64,000 nt of DNA from Apricaphanius iberus (Eukaryota; Chordata; Actinopteri; Cyprinodontiformes; Aphaniidae), in assembly GCA_028564705.1 (NCBI GenBank), contig JAPXFQ010002676.1, positions 1,488,001 to 1,552,000 on the forward strand. Reading direction: 5' to 3'. Shown here one piece after another: positions 9,131-21,149 of the stretch. The notes under the pieces are model-generated. The model did no database searches. It was not told the DNA's origin and saw nothing but the letters and a program-made list of their open reading frames with translations. Positions within the stretch are counted from its first letter, which is position 1. Every line of letters starts with the position of its first letter. Made by a program: the position numbers and the translations under genes.

Positions 9131-9700
9131 ATGGGGAGCCCAATGATTCACGCCCTTCTAGTTCCGGTCCATGGGTCCCCGACTGCCAAACAAAATGAAA
9201 GAGTCAATGGAGCGATAAAAGTTATTTTCTGATGCAGTTCGACATGCGCCGTGGATCGAACATATGATGTCCGTGAATTTTAAAAACTAATTTTGATGCA
9301 GAAAAAAACGCTGATTTTCGACCAGAGGCAAAAGTTACTTTAGGTTTTGTGTGAAAACGTTTAGTGGACTACAACTGCAGAAGAAGAAGGAGAGCGAGGG
9401 TCATAGCCTCCTGGACGAAGAAATGAGCATTAAACACGGAGAAAACGTGCTATAGCTAGTGTTAGCTCCAGTTAGTCAAATGGCGTCATACATGCGACTC
9501 CTGACTTCTGATTTGTAGGCATTTTAAATGCAACTTTTTACGATCAAATAAATCCCAAATCACTGGAAAAACACATTTGAAATATACATCATTAGTTATC
9601 ATTTAAACCGAGGTACAACATATGTGTGATTCAGGACGTAAGACAAAGCGGACCAGAAAATAACTTTTAGCGCTTCATTGACTTCCATTCATTATTTTCT
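9131..9700 (-). mobile_element. Long-TIR MITE, copy 2 (opposite orientation)
   Basis: Starts ATGGGGAGCCCAATG and runs as the reverse complement of copy 1. For example CTTCTGATTTGTAGGCATTT mirrors AAATGCCTACAAATCAGAAG in copy 1, and GACAAAGCGGACCAGAAAAT mirrors its 5' TIR. The far terminus is eroded near 9700. With copy 1 it forms a potential fold-back with arms near 0.6 kb. Confidence 0.75.
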
Positions 9701-12680
9701 TAAAAGGAGTACACTTTAAACCAGTGAATCCTATTAAAATGGGAGATTTTAGTTATCTAAAGAAAGGCCATGATCAATCTTTTTAAAACTTTATACCTTT
9801 AATGTTATGAATACTGTGTATTACTTCAACAAATAGCAAATTTACCCGGAATAAAGAAACTTATGAACCTGCAATACCCTGGGAAGCGCTCACAGCTGCC
9901 AGAAATATAGTAGCCTAAATGTGATTAGGATTTTTTAAATTACAGTTAACAAAGAGATGTCAAAAGAATGTATAAAATACTTTTGCATAAAGGTATCAAT
10001 AAGGAGGACAGTATGAGAAAAAAAACACAGCATTATATATTTGTGGCATCAAACTGAGCGTTTCTCCAAAACCGATGGGAGAGATCAGCATCAAACTGAT
10101 CACGGAGGCCACCTAGTGGTCCACAACAACATTGAAGGAATGTAGGCATTTCCAGCAAGTGCTGACTGTACTCTTCATGTAACATTGACCTCCACTATTC
10201 CCCGTACTACTCAAATGTTGCTGTAGGCCAGCATGAACATGTGGGCTGGTCGAAGTCCAGAACTAAACCTGTGGAGTCACTGACCTGAATCAAAATAGTT
10301 TATGGCCGTGACACTTATGCATTCAGGTTGTTTAGGAATTTCTTAGCAATGATATTCACTATACACGTATTTGTTGTTCGGCTGAATCGTGTAGGATAAC
10401 AATTAAAAGATAGTTTAACCTACAAAAATCAGTGTGTGGGTTTATAATATTGCAGTCAAGCAAACTTATTTTCACTGCAGCAGATGTGCACACCCGGCAA
10501 ACTTCAGTAACCAAGATGCTAAAGGTCACAGAGATGACTGAAAGCAATAATTTCACAGGTCAATGTGCTAATTATTTTGCAGCCCTATTTTTAGCCATTT
10601 ATTTCCTGAAGTCATAGGTAAAGCAGCAAAGTTTGTGGAGAAAAGACTTCTGTTCTCAGCAATCACAGCTTGAATTAACAGCAACCCAAACATACAGGGA
10701 AATAGAATAACTTTTTTTTAAAGAGACTAATTTTTTTTCTTAAAGGTAATTATTTAGATTAAGATCAAATCAGTATGACAGTTATTTCTGTCACCACCAG
10801 CAGATAAATTCCTATTTGAAAGAACCGATTTAACCTAATGATCTGCCGCATGACAACCATCATTGAAACTAGTGTGGACCTTTGAGAAATTAATTTACCC
10901 ACCCATTATGTAAACTGTTGGGGGGGGGGGCAACTCTTAAAAGGTGAAAACGAAATGAAAGCAAAACACAAAAGATGACAGTTGAGACATAGCTTGAAAG
11001 CCATGAAAGCGATTCTGTGGAAGTGACGCCCCCATCTGGTCCAACTGAGATAATTACAGCTTGGAGAGCATGAACTGCAATACTGTAAAACGTTCTGAGT
11101 CCAAAGGTTATGACCTTCAGAATTATCCGACATCTGTCACAACATACGGATATCAAAGAGTTTAACATACACAGCATCACAACTTATTAAAAAAGGGGTT
11201 GGTTCCCCTCACAATCATTTTTTTCTACATAATATTCGCTCTTCACAGATAAGACCTTCTATAACAGAAAGGAGCGGAAAAACTAATCTACACCATCTTT
11301 TTTTCTCCATCTCCTGCTGTCATAATTAAAGTGGGAGCATTATGACCATATGCAAAGGTCAGGTATAGTTTTTAAATTCTGCATGTTCCGCTATTACTTG
11401 AATGTCTTTTTAACATAGAGGTTATAACAATAAAAGCAGACCGACATAAAATAGATTACACTGGTTCACCTACAAAATCTGATGTAATCCAATACAAAAG
11501 CTATTTCTGGGGTTACTGTTATGTTGCTACGTTAAATTGATGGGGGAGATACAAGAGAGGAGGAGATATAAAGGAGCAACACAACTAAACCTAGTTTAAT
11601 TACATTGCTATGATAAAAAGTATCTTGCACATTACTTTGCGTTTGCTTCCACAGAGCTCTGACCTCGCTGGGTCTCATATTCAGAACGATACGCCACCGA
11701 GATCCATTTTTTAAAAAACAGGCCAGCCTCTTCTGCCCAAACAGCTGACCAGCTGGGGCCAGGCTCGCTACCATGGTCAATATGTTTCTCAGTGGGCCGC
11801 TGGGGCTATACATTTAACCTCTTGGCCTCTCCGCAGTCCGCCTCCAAACAATGCCAACTATTTTCCGCCGAGTCTCCTCACTTCCTGGTACGGCGTGGGC
11901 CCCGACTGCTGAGCATTTCTCACATACAGCTGTCCCACTCTGTCTCATTCTGGCTTCGCACTCTCAAACACTCCTTCTCAGAGAGTCCACCCACCTGGAA
12001 AGAACTTTAGAACAATGCCATACACTGTTTGGTACTCAATTCTTGAACTTTAAAATACGTCAAATATGTTTTATAAAAAAAAAATCAAAAATCCTGAGCC
12101 ACTGATACTAATTAAACGAAATTTATTTTGGAGTTGTTTGCGTTTCTCACATTTCATTGTTCAGCTACAAGTTATAAACACAAATGTATACCATGGCTCC
12201 GGTAGGGAAGGGTGAAGGGTGGATGATTGATAAAAGTGAACCATTACACAAAAAATGACCTAAAACTAAATATTTATAATATACTAAAAGCTCAACCTAA
12301 AATGACCATGAACTAAATTTTGTGTCAATGTACTCAAAATATAATAAATCATAGTATATAGTGTAGTTTCTAAATAACATCTGTTTTACTCTATGCTCTT
12401 TTTCGAATGAAGCTCATGAAAATAAAGGAGTTTAATGTTCTGTAAATCCAGTTTGGTACAAGTTGCGCAGCCTTTAAAAATCAAAGCTCCAACAGGTGAC
12501 TTAACTAGGTTAATTTAATTACAAATCATTTCATATAATTTCCAGACACCAACGGCTTTATCTACCAATTATAACATTTTACTTTGGTCCAACAATGCCA
12601 AAATTACTTACATTCTATACTCCTGAAAATACATTAAAAGCTTTGTGTTTTAAGGTAGAGGGCAAACATGTTAGTTGAAC
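9701..12680. other. No gene recognised; presumed hip1 intron 1
   Basis: AT-rich sequence with a G10 run near 10919. No ORF with recognisable protein content, no convincing splice-bounded exon and no repeat I can classify. It lies between the candidate alternative exon and the first exon of hip1 and is therefore probably intronic. Confidence 0.4.
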
Positions 12681-12684
12681 TGGC

Positions 12685-12860
12685 GATTCTACACATTCAT
12701 TTGGTGTGAGTGTATCCAGAAATGGTTCTATCATATGTCTTAAGTGTTACTACTATAATGGACTGGGAACCTTTCCAAGTTGTACCCTGTTTCGTGCCTA
12801 CTTACAGCTGGAGGTTGGGAGCAGCCCAACCCTGCACAGGATTTTGGGTGGATGAGTTTG
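12685..12860 (+). repeat. 3' part of a dispersed teleost repeat
   Basis: The segment with GGACTGGGAACCTTTCCAAG, a decayed ACCCTG...TGGAGG...GGGAGCAGCCCAACCCTGC series and a following GGATG tract matches the 3' region of a very common teleost repeat. That repeat's copies typically end in a GGAT-rich microsatellite. Similar pieces occur at 26370-26452, 33305-33590 and 60780-60990. The class is uncertain. Confidence 0.45.
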
Positions 12861-13500
12861 TAGGATGGTTGGAGGGATGGACACTAGATAGCGAGAAGGA
12901 TGGATACTTTCTTGTAATATTTTGGTTACTTGGGTGGATATGGGTATAGGTTGGTTTATTGGAAGTTCTGCATAGATGGTTGAAACTGGGTAAGTTAGTT
13001 ACAACTGGATGATTAGCTACTGACTGATTAAATGGATGGATGGTTGTATGGTTTCTTGAAATTAGATAGATGGTCATTTGGAATTGGATAGATGGTTCGT
13101 TCACATTGGATGGTTGGTTGGTAAATGACAACTGGATGAATCAGTGGTTAATTGGATGGATGGTTGATTTGTTTCTTGGATTTAGATAGTTTATTGGTTG
13201 GAACTGGATGGTTTGTTGGAATCAGATTGACAAATGAGTGGTTGGTTGGATTCCTGGAATTAGATAGTTTCAGGGTTGGAATTGAGAAGTTGGTTGGATG
13301 AAACTGGAGGGCTAGTTAGTTAGTTAGTCACAACTGTGACTGAATGAATAGTTTGTTCACTGGATGGATAGTTGGTTGGTTAGATTTGGGTAGATGCATG
13401 AAAGCTTGGTTGGATATGAATGTAGGTTGTTTTTTTTAAATAAATGTTAGTAGCTGGATTAGAACTGGATAGAAGGCAGCTGGTTGGTTGACTGAAAGGA
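12840..13500 (+). repeat. Degenerate (GGATGGTT)-type tetranucleotide tract
   Basis: About 650 bases of irregular TGGATGG / TTGGTTGG repeats. It starts at the 3' end of the preceding repeat, so it probably grew from that element's microsatellite tail and then decayed. Open frames here on either strand are repeat translations, not genes. Confidence 0.85.
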
Positions 13501-14150
13501 TCTGAAGTTAATAAAAAAGTTTTAATAAATTGACCGTCTCATATTCTGTTAGATTTTGCTTTCAGTAAACATTTGACCAAGAGGACCTTGCACCGATATA
13601 AGCACGTGAATGAACATGTACCAGGATACCTAAGATAATGATTAAAAAATGCTGCATGGTTAAGCAAAGCTCTTCAATACAAAGACTCAGTGTTGGTTAT
13701 AAGCTGCAAAAGAAAAATGGTCTTTCAAACTTTGACAAGCTACACGTTTTTAAAAGATCTTTGCCATCATTTAAGTGATAAACAAGCTTTTATTTTCAAT
13801 ATAAAGTGCCGCAGACTGGAAAACGATGAAAACCTCAGCAATTCACAAATAAACGTTTACTAGATCCTAACACATTTAGTAGATTTTAGGCAAAACAGAC
13901 TTTTCTCCTCTCCACACCCAACATGATTCATTTTTGAGGGTTGAATTTATCTAGTCACTTTTGATTATGAGACCACTTGAGATGAAGACAGAGGATTTGC
14001 ATACTACATGCTTGCACACAAGAAAGTTTCAATCTAACTTTTGACCTAAGCAACTAGCCCAACAATAGAACCACACTCCATCACTGTCTGGCTCCTTTTC
14101 CACTTAACGATGCCGTAAAAGAAGAAGAAAAAAAACAACAACAGAGGAGC
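13501..14150. other. No gene recognised
   Basis: Plain AT-rich DNA, presumed hip1 intron. No repeat family, exon or RNA gene is apparent. Confidence 0.4.
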
Positions 14151-14154
14151 CCAA

Positions 14155-15200
14155 AAATAATTTGTTAATCAAAGCCATTGTTTGTGCCTCCGGGGACTCA
14201 TCGGCGCACTTTGTTCTGCTTACAAACCCCGTCACTCAAGTTGTCCAGATTTATCATTTCACACACAGCCAGCACCGGGAGGCAACAAACCAACCACCTG
14301 CTGTTTGTGCTGCCTCAGTGCTTTTGGAGGCCTCGCTTTTCAGGTCCTCTCACATTTATCCGAGCGAGCACCTCGTGTGTGCGGAAATTCCCCCGTAGCC
14401 TCCTGGCTTTGTGAATTGCAGGATGTGGAAGAGCTGGCGAAGAGGACTGAAGACAATGGGGGACTTAGAAGGGGGTTGAGGTGAGGTGTACGGGGTGATT
14501 AAAGAAAAAAACAAAAAAATCAAAAAGCCAGTCAGACTTCAGATTGTGTCTGGATCCTGTGGAAGTGCTGCTTAGATTGGGGATGGAAGACAAGATAAAT
14601 AGATAACTCAGCTATAATAAATTGAAATTCCCTGCTTCAGATATTCCATGTATTTTTCTGGTGCGTTTTAAAACGTGTGTAAATTAGCTGACTACTGGCG
14701 GTTTATTGAGATCAGGAGACTTGGCCGTACAAACAAACGCACTTGATTCTAAAGCAGGCAGTGTGCCCTCAGTTTGGCCAGCCAATGTGGGAAGGAAAAG
14801 TCAGGCAGTCTAAATTTAAATCCTTAATTATGTAACACACAATATGGTGTCACTCAGCGGCTCACACTCCTCAGCCCAAATGGTGCCCCAGAAGTTTTCC
14901 CACAAGCACTAATTATGGTCCATATCGTTCCAGAGATTACCGCCTACCCAGTCAGACTGGGAGCTGGCATCCCTCTCGCTCTGGAGCTGACAGATAAAGG
15001 CTGTAGAATAAAAAAACCGCCATGTAAAGCACCAGGTTGTTATTTGCGCCCTTCCAGAGGAATAAAAGCTGAAGCAAAAACCTAAACATTCAGCGACACC
15101 AAATATGAAATGTCCTCTAAACTCTTAAATTAGAGAGGCAGTCGCTATCACTGGGCTAAACCTATCATTAAAAGCAAATGAGTGCTATCTGGCTTCCCCG
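14155..15200. promoter_or_regulatory. Candidate conserved non-coding / enhancer block
   Basis: The sequence has balanced base composition, no repeat character, no coding frame, and many homeobox-type cores (TAATTTGTTAAT, CCTTAATTATG, CACTAATTATGG) mixed with CCAAT and GGCCA-type sites. This texture resembles vertebrate developmental conserved elements within large introns. It lies about 4.5 kb downstream of hip1 exon 1 in the presumed intron. This is a judgement from sequence texture only; a cross-species alignment is needed. Confidence 0.25.
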
Positions 15201-15611
15201 GCTTATGCTTTTTATAACCCATCATGGACTCTATGACGAAGAGGATTTCAAACGTACCATGGTTGTTTACCCAACTCTGCAAAGAGATAGGCGTGCAGTT
15301 CTCAGAATGACTTTTTTACACAGCTATGGGTTTAAAGGCCAATCAGGGTTGGACTTCCTGCCTTCTTTCTCATAAGATTCTGTATTTTATATCACAAAAA
15401 AGGGGGATTATAACACTTACAAAGGCAGATACAAGGAAGGCGGACATTTTTACTACAGTACAAAAGCATTAAAAAGTAGAAGGAAAAAAAAAGGAGATAT
15501 GGCCTTTAAATTCTTTCAATATTTTTCTTTACAAGTAAAAATTTGAAAAGTATGGCCTTCGTCTGTATTAAGCGTAAGCATATGCCCTCTGCTACTTCTC
15601 TGGGGTTATTA

Positions 15612-16559
15612 CTAGGGATGGGTACTGATATCCGGTGCCATAATGGCACCGGTTCCGACGTGAACGGTAGTAACCAGACCGAAAAGCAGCGCAAATATCG
15701 TTGCCTTATTTCAGTCCTTTTCCCCCCTGAGATTTCAAACACTGTGGATTCTGGGCGTGCCATCAGTCAAGAGGAATAAGGTAAACATGGCTATCTCTGT
15801 GCAAAAAAACTGCTAAAAATAAGGGCTGTGGAAATTGAAGTACCAACGCGGGTGGATAAATTCCTAGAATGAACTTTTTTTTTGTCTGTCTGTTTGTTTT
15901 ACGCATTGAATGCATACAAAGAACAGCGCCCTGTTTATAATTCAGCCCGCACCACATCAGCTCTCCCTCCTAACCAGCCAAACTACAGATTGTTGTAGAT
16001 TGTTGTGCAGCAGCATGTGTTTGTGGTCCTAAATGACATGGGAGTATATTATTAATGGCGTATTGGCTTTGTGGTGATATAAGTTTATAAGTTGTCTGTG
16101 GGAATTATCCGTCCGCTTCGGACATCAGCTCCAGTGTGTGCGTTTCAGTGTTTGCTGTGTGTGCAGTGCAGTCAGAGTTTTGGGGTGTGCGGTGCTTAAA
16201 CTTTAATTGCTTTGTATTAAATTATATTTATGCATGGTGGCTCACTGTATAGTTTCAGTACATTTCATAGTGACATACCGCTGCGTTGAAAAAAAAATTA
16301 TTCAGTTAAGGTGATGTTTTCGGAATTAAATTAGTGCTAAAATATTAGCGGAAGTAGCTGTGTCCATCTTCACAATAAGAGCGTTTATTTCCTGTTGAGC
16401 TGAACTGAGTAATCTGATGTTTACATTTGGAAAATGATCAATTGATCAATTCACTTTAGGGGGAACCACGCTTTTGTTTTGCTCTGTGACTTGGTACAAT
16501 TATTAGATTACCTTTATGACCCAACTGTGCTTTAAACCTCTCCAAAACGTCATCCCTAG
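15612..16559. mobile_element. Candidate hAT-like non-autonomous element
   Basis: The left end CTAGGGATGGGTACTGATATC, followed by CGGTGCCATAATGGCACCGG (itself a palindrome), is typical of teleost hAT-derived repeats. An inverted match CATCCCTAG occurs at 16551-16559. The interior is non-coding. No clear 8-bp duplication was found, so the boundaries are tentative. Confidence 0.35.
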
Positions 16560-17755
16560 AGCTGTCTGCTGTGTTTCTTGGTCTTCATGAAGCAGTTTGT
16601 TCACTGATGTCCTAGCGAGCCTCTGAGGCTCTCATAGAGCAGCTGACTTCTAATTAAACTTGGCTCAACTTGATTTTACTTTTTAGCTTCAGATTGAATA
16701 CTGAATAAAATAATCCTACTCTACTTTTTTTGTTTATAAAAAAGAAAATATCTTCTTTTTTTCCTTGCTTTGAATTTATGCACGTCTTCCTTCTTCTCGA
16801 TACATTAGATTGAAGGTTGTGGTTTCAATGTGACAAATGTCTAACGGATGAGGAGCGTGGATCCTTGGTAACAGGAACAGTACATTGTAGGTGAAAGCCA
16901 GCCACCCAGCAGATTTAGGCAGCTTTGGAGCACAACAGATCGCATGAGATTATCTCTTGCTGATCCACGGTAGAGCAGACAGCAGATTCATTGATTCCTC
17001 CACCTCCTAGCACCGCTGAGGATCCTCAGTTAGACATTAACCACGAGACAGAATTGGGGGGGGGGGGGGACACTAATCCTAAATCTTACAGACTTGGAGA
17101 AGAGAAAACTGATAACATTAGTCAAACACCGAATAAATAAAAACAAATCAACTGTGAGAAATCACCAAGTAACAGGAGATTTTCTCTTCTCAGAATATTT
17201 CTAACCTGCTTAATAAAAGTTGATGAGCTCATCACACGTCCACAAGGTGTGATCTCAGGAGCTTGGTAAATGACCTACTGACACAAGCTTGAGTTAGGAC
17301 ACTTAAAGCCAAGCCTGCTCTCGCTCCTCACTTCTAATCCACGCAGCTTCGGGACAAGTGAGAGAGCACCAAGAGAGGCCTGGCGTCGCAAGTCGACCGC
17401 AATCACGCAGATCTGCCGTTGCCAAAATAAATACCTGCTGAAGCGCGTTCAGGAAGCTCCGACAGGAGTGGGTAGGAGAAGCATGTTGCAGCACCGTTAC
17501 TGCAGTTTGGCAGCATGGATTCATATGACCTACTTTCTCCCCAACCGATGAGCCTGGTCTGGAGAGTGGAAGGGGAGGCCTTATACAGACACAGTGAAAT
17601 GAGAAAGTAGTTGTCTTCTGTTTTGCTTTATCTTTGTTGCATTTACAAATATTACATTTACTAACTAATTCCAATGTAAGACAAGGACGGCCTGCATAAA
17701 AAATTTAAAAAATTTAGAAGTTGTAGGGTTTATTTTATATTTTTTGAGGGAACAA
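16560..17755. other. No gene recognised
   Basis: Presumed hip1 intron. It holds a G12 run near 17057 and no recognisable exon. A minus-strand open frame at 17303-17674 has no family resemblance or splice support. Confidence 0.4.
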
Positions 17756-17759
17756 AGTT

Positions 17760-18745
17760 ATCCAAACTACTCGGGCCTCATCTGAAAAAGTAACTGCCCC
17801 CATTTTTTAAATCATCAATACATTTTTGTAACCCATATTTTTTGGAAAGCTGAGCTAAATTCCTGTAGCCACACCCAAGGCCGACCACTGACAGTCTTGG
17901 AGAATCACTAAAGCACCTAAACAGAACGTGTGTGACAACAGGAAATAGTCTGAAATACCTCAAAGGGGCAACATCATTAATCTGAAGAACTTCAAGATCA
18001 GGTGAGAAACAAGGTCAGCGACATCTATCACTCTGGAAAGAATTACAAAGAAAATTCCCAGGTATTTGGGACTCAAGCGAACCAACAAGGCATTATGGAC
18101 GGTCCATTGCAAAAGAAAAACATTACAGTGAAAAGGATTGGAATTTATCATAACAGTAAACACTAATGAATATGTTCAAAAACCTACAATCTACCACAAT
18201 GGGGTTAAAAATATATCATCGATTTATTGCAATAAAGCTTAAATATATATACAATAAGAGACCAAATAATTCACCTCTACATGGAACAGCAGTGAATATT
18301 GGCCAGTCTAACCAAAATTACTTAGAGACTGCATCAATGGCAAACCAAGGAGTTCACAGAGGAACCCAGAGAGATGTCTAAAGCACTGCAGCTCCCACTC
18401 ACCTTGGTCCATATCAATGATTAAGCAGTAACAGAGAAAATGGGCAAAGATGGCCTCCACTGGGAGAGTTTTCCGTGGGAAATATTATGAGGACCGATGA
18501 GACACAAGTAAGTCTATGGGATGCATGGATCTTGCTGCCTCTACTGTGAAACTAACACCACGTTTGAAAAGAAACGGCATCAAACCAACTGGTCCTGGGC
18601 TACTCTGCCGCTTCAGGACCCGTACGGCTTCCTATGATCGATGGAACCCTGACTTCTGCTTTCTGACAGAAGATCCTGATGTTTGGGTTATGCAGAAGAA
18701 AGATTATACAAAACCCACCAGAACATTTCCTTTTAATGGCCCAAC
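17760..18745 (+). pseudogene. Decayed Tc1-like transposon with transposase relics
   Basis: Starts with a remnant terminal repeat (AAAAAGTAACTGCCCCC). It then follows the order of a known Tc1 family: AACTTCAAGATCAGGTGAGAA, ACATCTATCACTCTGGAAAG, GGACTCAAGCGAACCA, GGCAAAGATGGCCTCCA, GACCGATGAGACACAAG, then CGCTTCAGGACC...GATGGAACCCTGA. The transposase frame is destroyed by indels and stops, and the 3' terminus is missing. The coding strand is plus. Tc1 transposases are DDE enzymes; this one cannot be functional. Confidence 0.75.
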
Positions 18746-19630
18746 ACAGAAAAGAAAAAAAGTTTTATACTGCCCTTGTATAAGTTATGTCTTAAATCTA
18801 TTGAGGTGCTGTAAAAAACAATTAGCAGACATGTACACAGCACTATTAAACACTAATTTATAGAGTTTAGCAGCAAAAAAAATGTTGATTTTGGGATCAC
18901 TTACACTTTAAATAGGCCCTTCGTACTCTAAAACTCACCAATTTGACTAATCTGAACTCAATGCTGATTGTAAAAAACACTTGTTGGCAGTTCATGACTT
19001 TTTGTATACGGTTCCCTTTATTTACTCTGGCTCGGTTTTGCACGGTTAAAGTTATTCCATTTTAAAGCAGACAAAAAAAAAACAAGGAAAACATTTTTTT
19101 TACAGCACAGTATGCAAAGTTAATAAAAATGAGATCACACATGATCTGCATCCAATTTGCTTTGAAAAAATGCAGACGCTCCCCATGGTAGCTTGAACAT
19201 CAGAGGTCCTGCTGGGCCTGTCATACACGGTGGTGCTCCAGCTCGCCTTACTTTTCCCTACTAAAACACACCAGATAAGCTCCAAAGCACCGTTATCTGA
19301 ATTCAAAAGGACATTGACCCACATTTCAACAGCTCTTTTGTTGTACAGTGCATCCATTTGTATCTGCTTTCACACGCACACACTCAGGAGAAGAAGAAAA
19401 AACAACAACGAGGATTCAAACACAAGACAGTGGGGTACACCGATGGGAGTAATTTCTCTTCTCACCAGCTCAGTCAGGTTTATTTCCTGAGCTGACAAAA
19501 CACAGAGCAACATGATTGCTATGAATAGCACCGATATAAAGCGGCTCCATTTGGAACCTCCTTCTTCATCCATCCATCCATCCATACTTCCCACGCGTTC
19601 ATTCAGCTTCTCGTCCTGGCTTCTTCCTAC

Positions 19631-19747
19631 CTGCCCTCTCTCAAAGTTTTCCCTCTCCAGTTCCAGGCTGTTGGCCCCTGCGGTCCGACGGATCACTTTG
19701 GGGATAGCGTTGGGGACTTGCTGCATGGAGCTTTTCACTCGATCCAT
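19631..19747 (-). CDS. hip1: hip1 first coding exon (Huntingtin-interacting protein 1), 5' part only
   Basis: On the minus strand, ATG at 19747 opens 39 codons that follow vertebrate HIP1 exon 1 closely: MDR-x-SSM-x-QVPN-x-PKV, then the L-E-x-ERE-x-FER-x-Q ending. The last codon is followed by a GTAGGA donor, in the same phase (0) and at nearly the same length as human HIP1 exon 1 (40 residues). HIP1 is a clathrin-, AP2- and phosphoinositide-binding endocytic adaptor. This exon encodes the short leader before the ANTH domain, which starts in exon 2. No exon 2 (family signature SINKAINTQ) was found between 1 and 19630, so intron 1 must exceed 19 kb; human HIP1 also has a very large first intron. 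An in-frame extension past the donor translates a GGAT repeat and is rejected. Confidence 0.87.
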
Positions 19748-20050
19748 TGCGGGTTGTAACATGAAAAATAAAATAAAAATAAAAAGCGCTCCCACGGTTT
19801 GGAAACCACCAAAAAAAAAAAAAACTCTCTACCGTCAAACGGACCAGGCTGTGTGGACTATAACCCGAGCAGCAGGCACTATGGCGGGCAGCCGTCCATG
19901 CTGCTGTAGAAGGACTCCTCGTCCCGTTTCCACTGGAGCACTTTCTGCTTTTTTAATGACAGCAGCACCGAGCCCAGCAGCAGCAGCAGCACAGGGGGAG
20001 AGCGGATGGGCTTACATCGGGACACCACTTCCTGTTTGTTCATATTTCAA
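19748..20050 (-). promoter_or_regulatory. hip1: hip1 5' UTR and proximal promoter
   Basis: GC-richer DNA directly upstream of the hip1 start on the minus strand. It includes a poly-A/T run near 19809 and a short CTG repeat (about five units, plus-strand CAG at 19975-19991). Open frames through this stretch on either strand resemble no known protein. The transcription start cannot be placed. Confidence 0.45.
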
Positions 20051-20278
20051 AATAAGAGTTCAAACAATGGGGAATGCATTTTTGAAGCGTCAATATCGTA
20101 ACCTTTTCAAAGCAGTATTGCACAATAAACATGACACAAAACAAAGCTTACATTTTGTACATTTTTTTTTAATTGCTGACTGAAATACCAAATGTAGTCC
20201 ATGAAAAATTATTTCCCAGGACCAGCCTTGAGGACATATTTACAAAGTCTTGGTCATGACATGATTCTTTGATCCTAA

Positions 20279-20719
20279 TGGTGCATTCAGACCGCCGGCT
20301 TTGTCAGCGTCAGCAACGTCAAGATTACATTTTGTGGAGGCCATTGGAGGAGCGTCACGGTCTCTGTGGTGCTTTGTGAGCGTTGGCTCCATCAACTTTT
20401 CAAGCTTTTCCTGCGTTTCAAGCTTCAAAGCGCATAACGCTAGCAACACAGAATTTCAGCTAGTTAACTTCTGATGGTCCTAAAGCTGTTGACGCTGCAC
20501 GGCAACCAATCAGCGCGACTCACTGTAGTGACGTTGCCCGATGTCGACGCTGCCTAGCCAACCATGATCCGCTAGTGTTTAAAACATCCAGCGGAGAAAG
20601 GCCCGCCTACGAGCTTTGCGAGCGTCAGCTTAAAAATGTGTCTTCTGTTTTTATGCGTCGAACTGGTCGCTTTATGAGCATTGCTTGACGCTGACAAAGC
20701 ATGCAGTCTGAATGAACCA
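20279..20719. mobile_element. Harbinger-like MITE with TAA target-site duplication
   Basis: A 441-bp element bounded by inverted repeats of about 33 bases. The left end is TGGTGCATTCAGACCGCC; the right end is the complement of TGGTTCATTCAGACTGCA, and both continue into GCTTTGTCAGCGTCA. It is flanked by TAA on both sides (20276-20278 and 20720-20722). A 3-bp TWA-type duplication with such termini is the hallmark of PIF/Harbinger elements. It has no coding capacity. Confidence 0.8.
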
Positions 20720-21149
20720 TAAGATCATTTTGAAACCAACCAATGCAGCTCTTTAAGCTTTTCACTTTAAAAATGTAAACCCTACGTGTGACGGATGAGA
20801 GTATGGGAGGGGTGAGGAAAACCAAGATGGAGAAGCTTTTCCGTTCCAAATGTATGGATGTTTTTCTGACAGCAAGAAAGAAAATAAAAAACAAAGAAGG
20901 AAATAAAAATAGAGAATGAGGAGAGAATCATGGCCTTGTTTCGGTCTTGGTAAGACATGAAAATTCTTCGATCGAAACAGCTCCTCGTAGATGTGACTAC
21001 ATGATTAAAGTAATCACCATGCTGGAAGGTGAATCTCTGCCCCGTCTCAGACTGTTTTCCAGTCTCTGTCAAGTTTCTAAGCACTGTATTTATCTACATC
21101 CATCTTTCCATCTATTCTGACTAGTTTTCCTTTCCGTGCTAAAGTAAAT

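Noticed and set aside
12802..13131. 109-codon minus-strand frame
   Set aside because: Translation of the degenerate GGATGGTT repeat tract.
12840..13500. Possible CRISPR or satellite array
   Set aside because: Units are 4-8 bases and irregular, with no spacers. This is a decayed microsatellite in a eukaryotic genome.
19370..19630. Extension of the hip1 first-exon frame past its donor
   Set aside because: The frame continues open but translates a GGAT microsatellite (GWMDE-type text). The GTAGGA donor after codon 39 matches the known HIP1 exon boundary.
19512..20183. 223-codon plus-strand frame opposite the hip1 exon
   Set aside because: It is the antisense shadow of hip1 exon 1 and its GC-rich 5' region, with CAG repeats giving poly-Ala. 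No homology.
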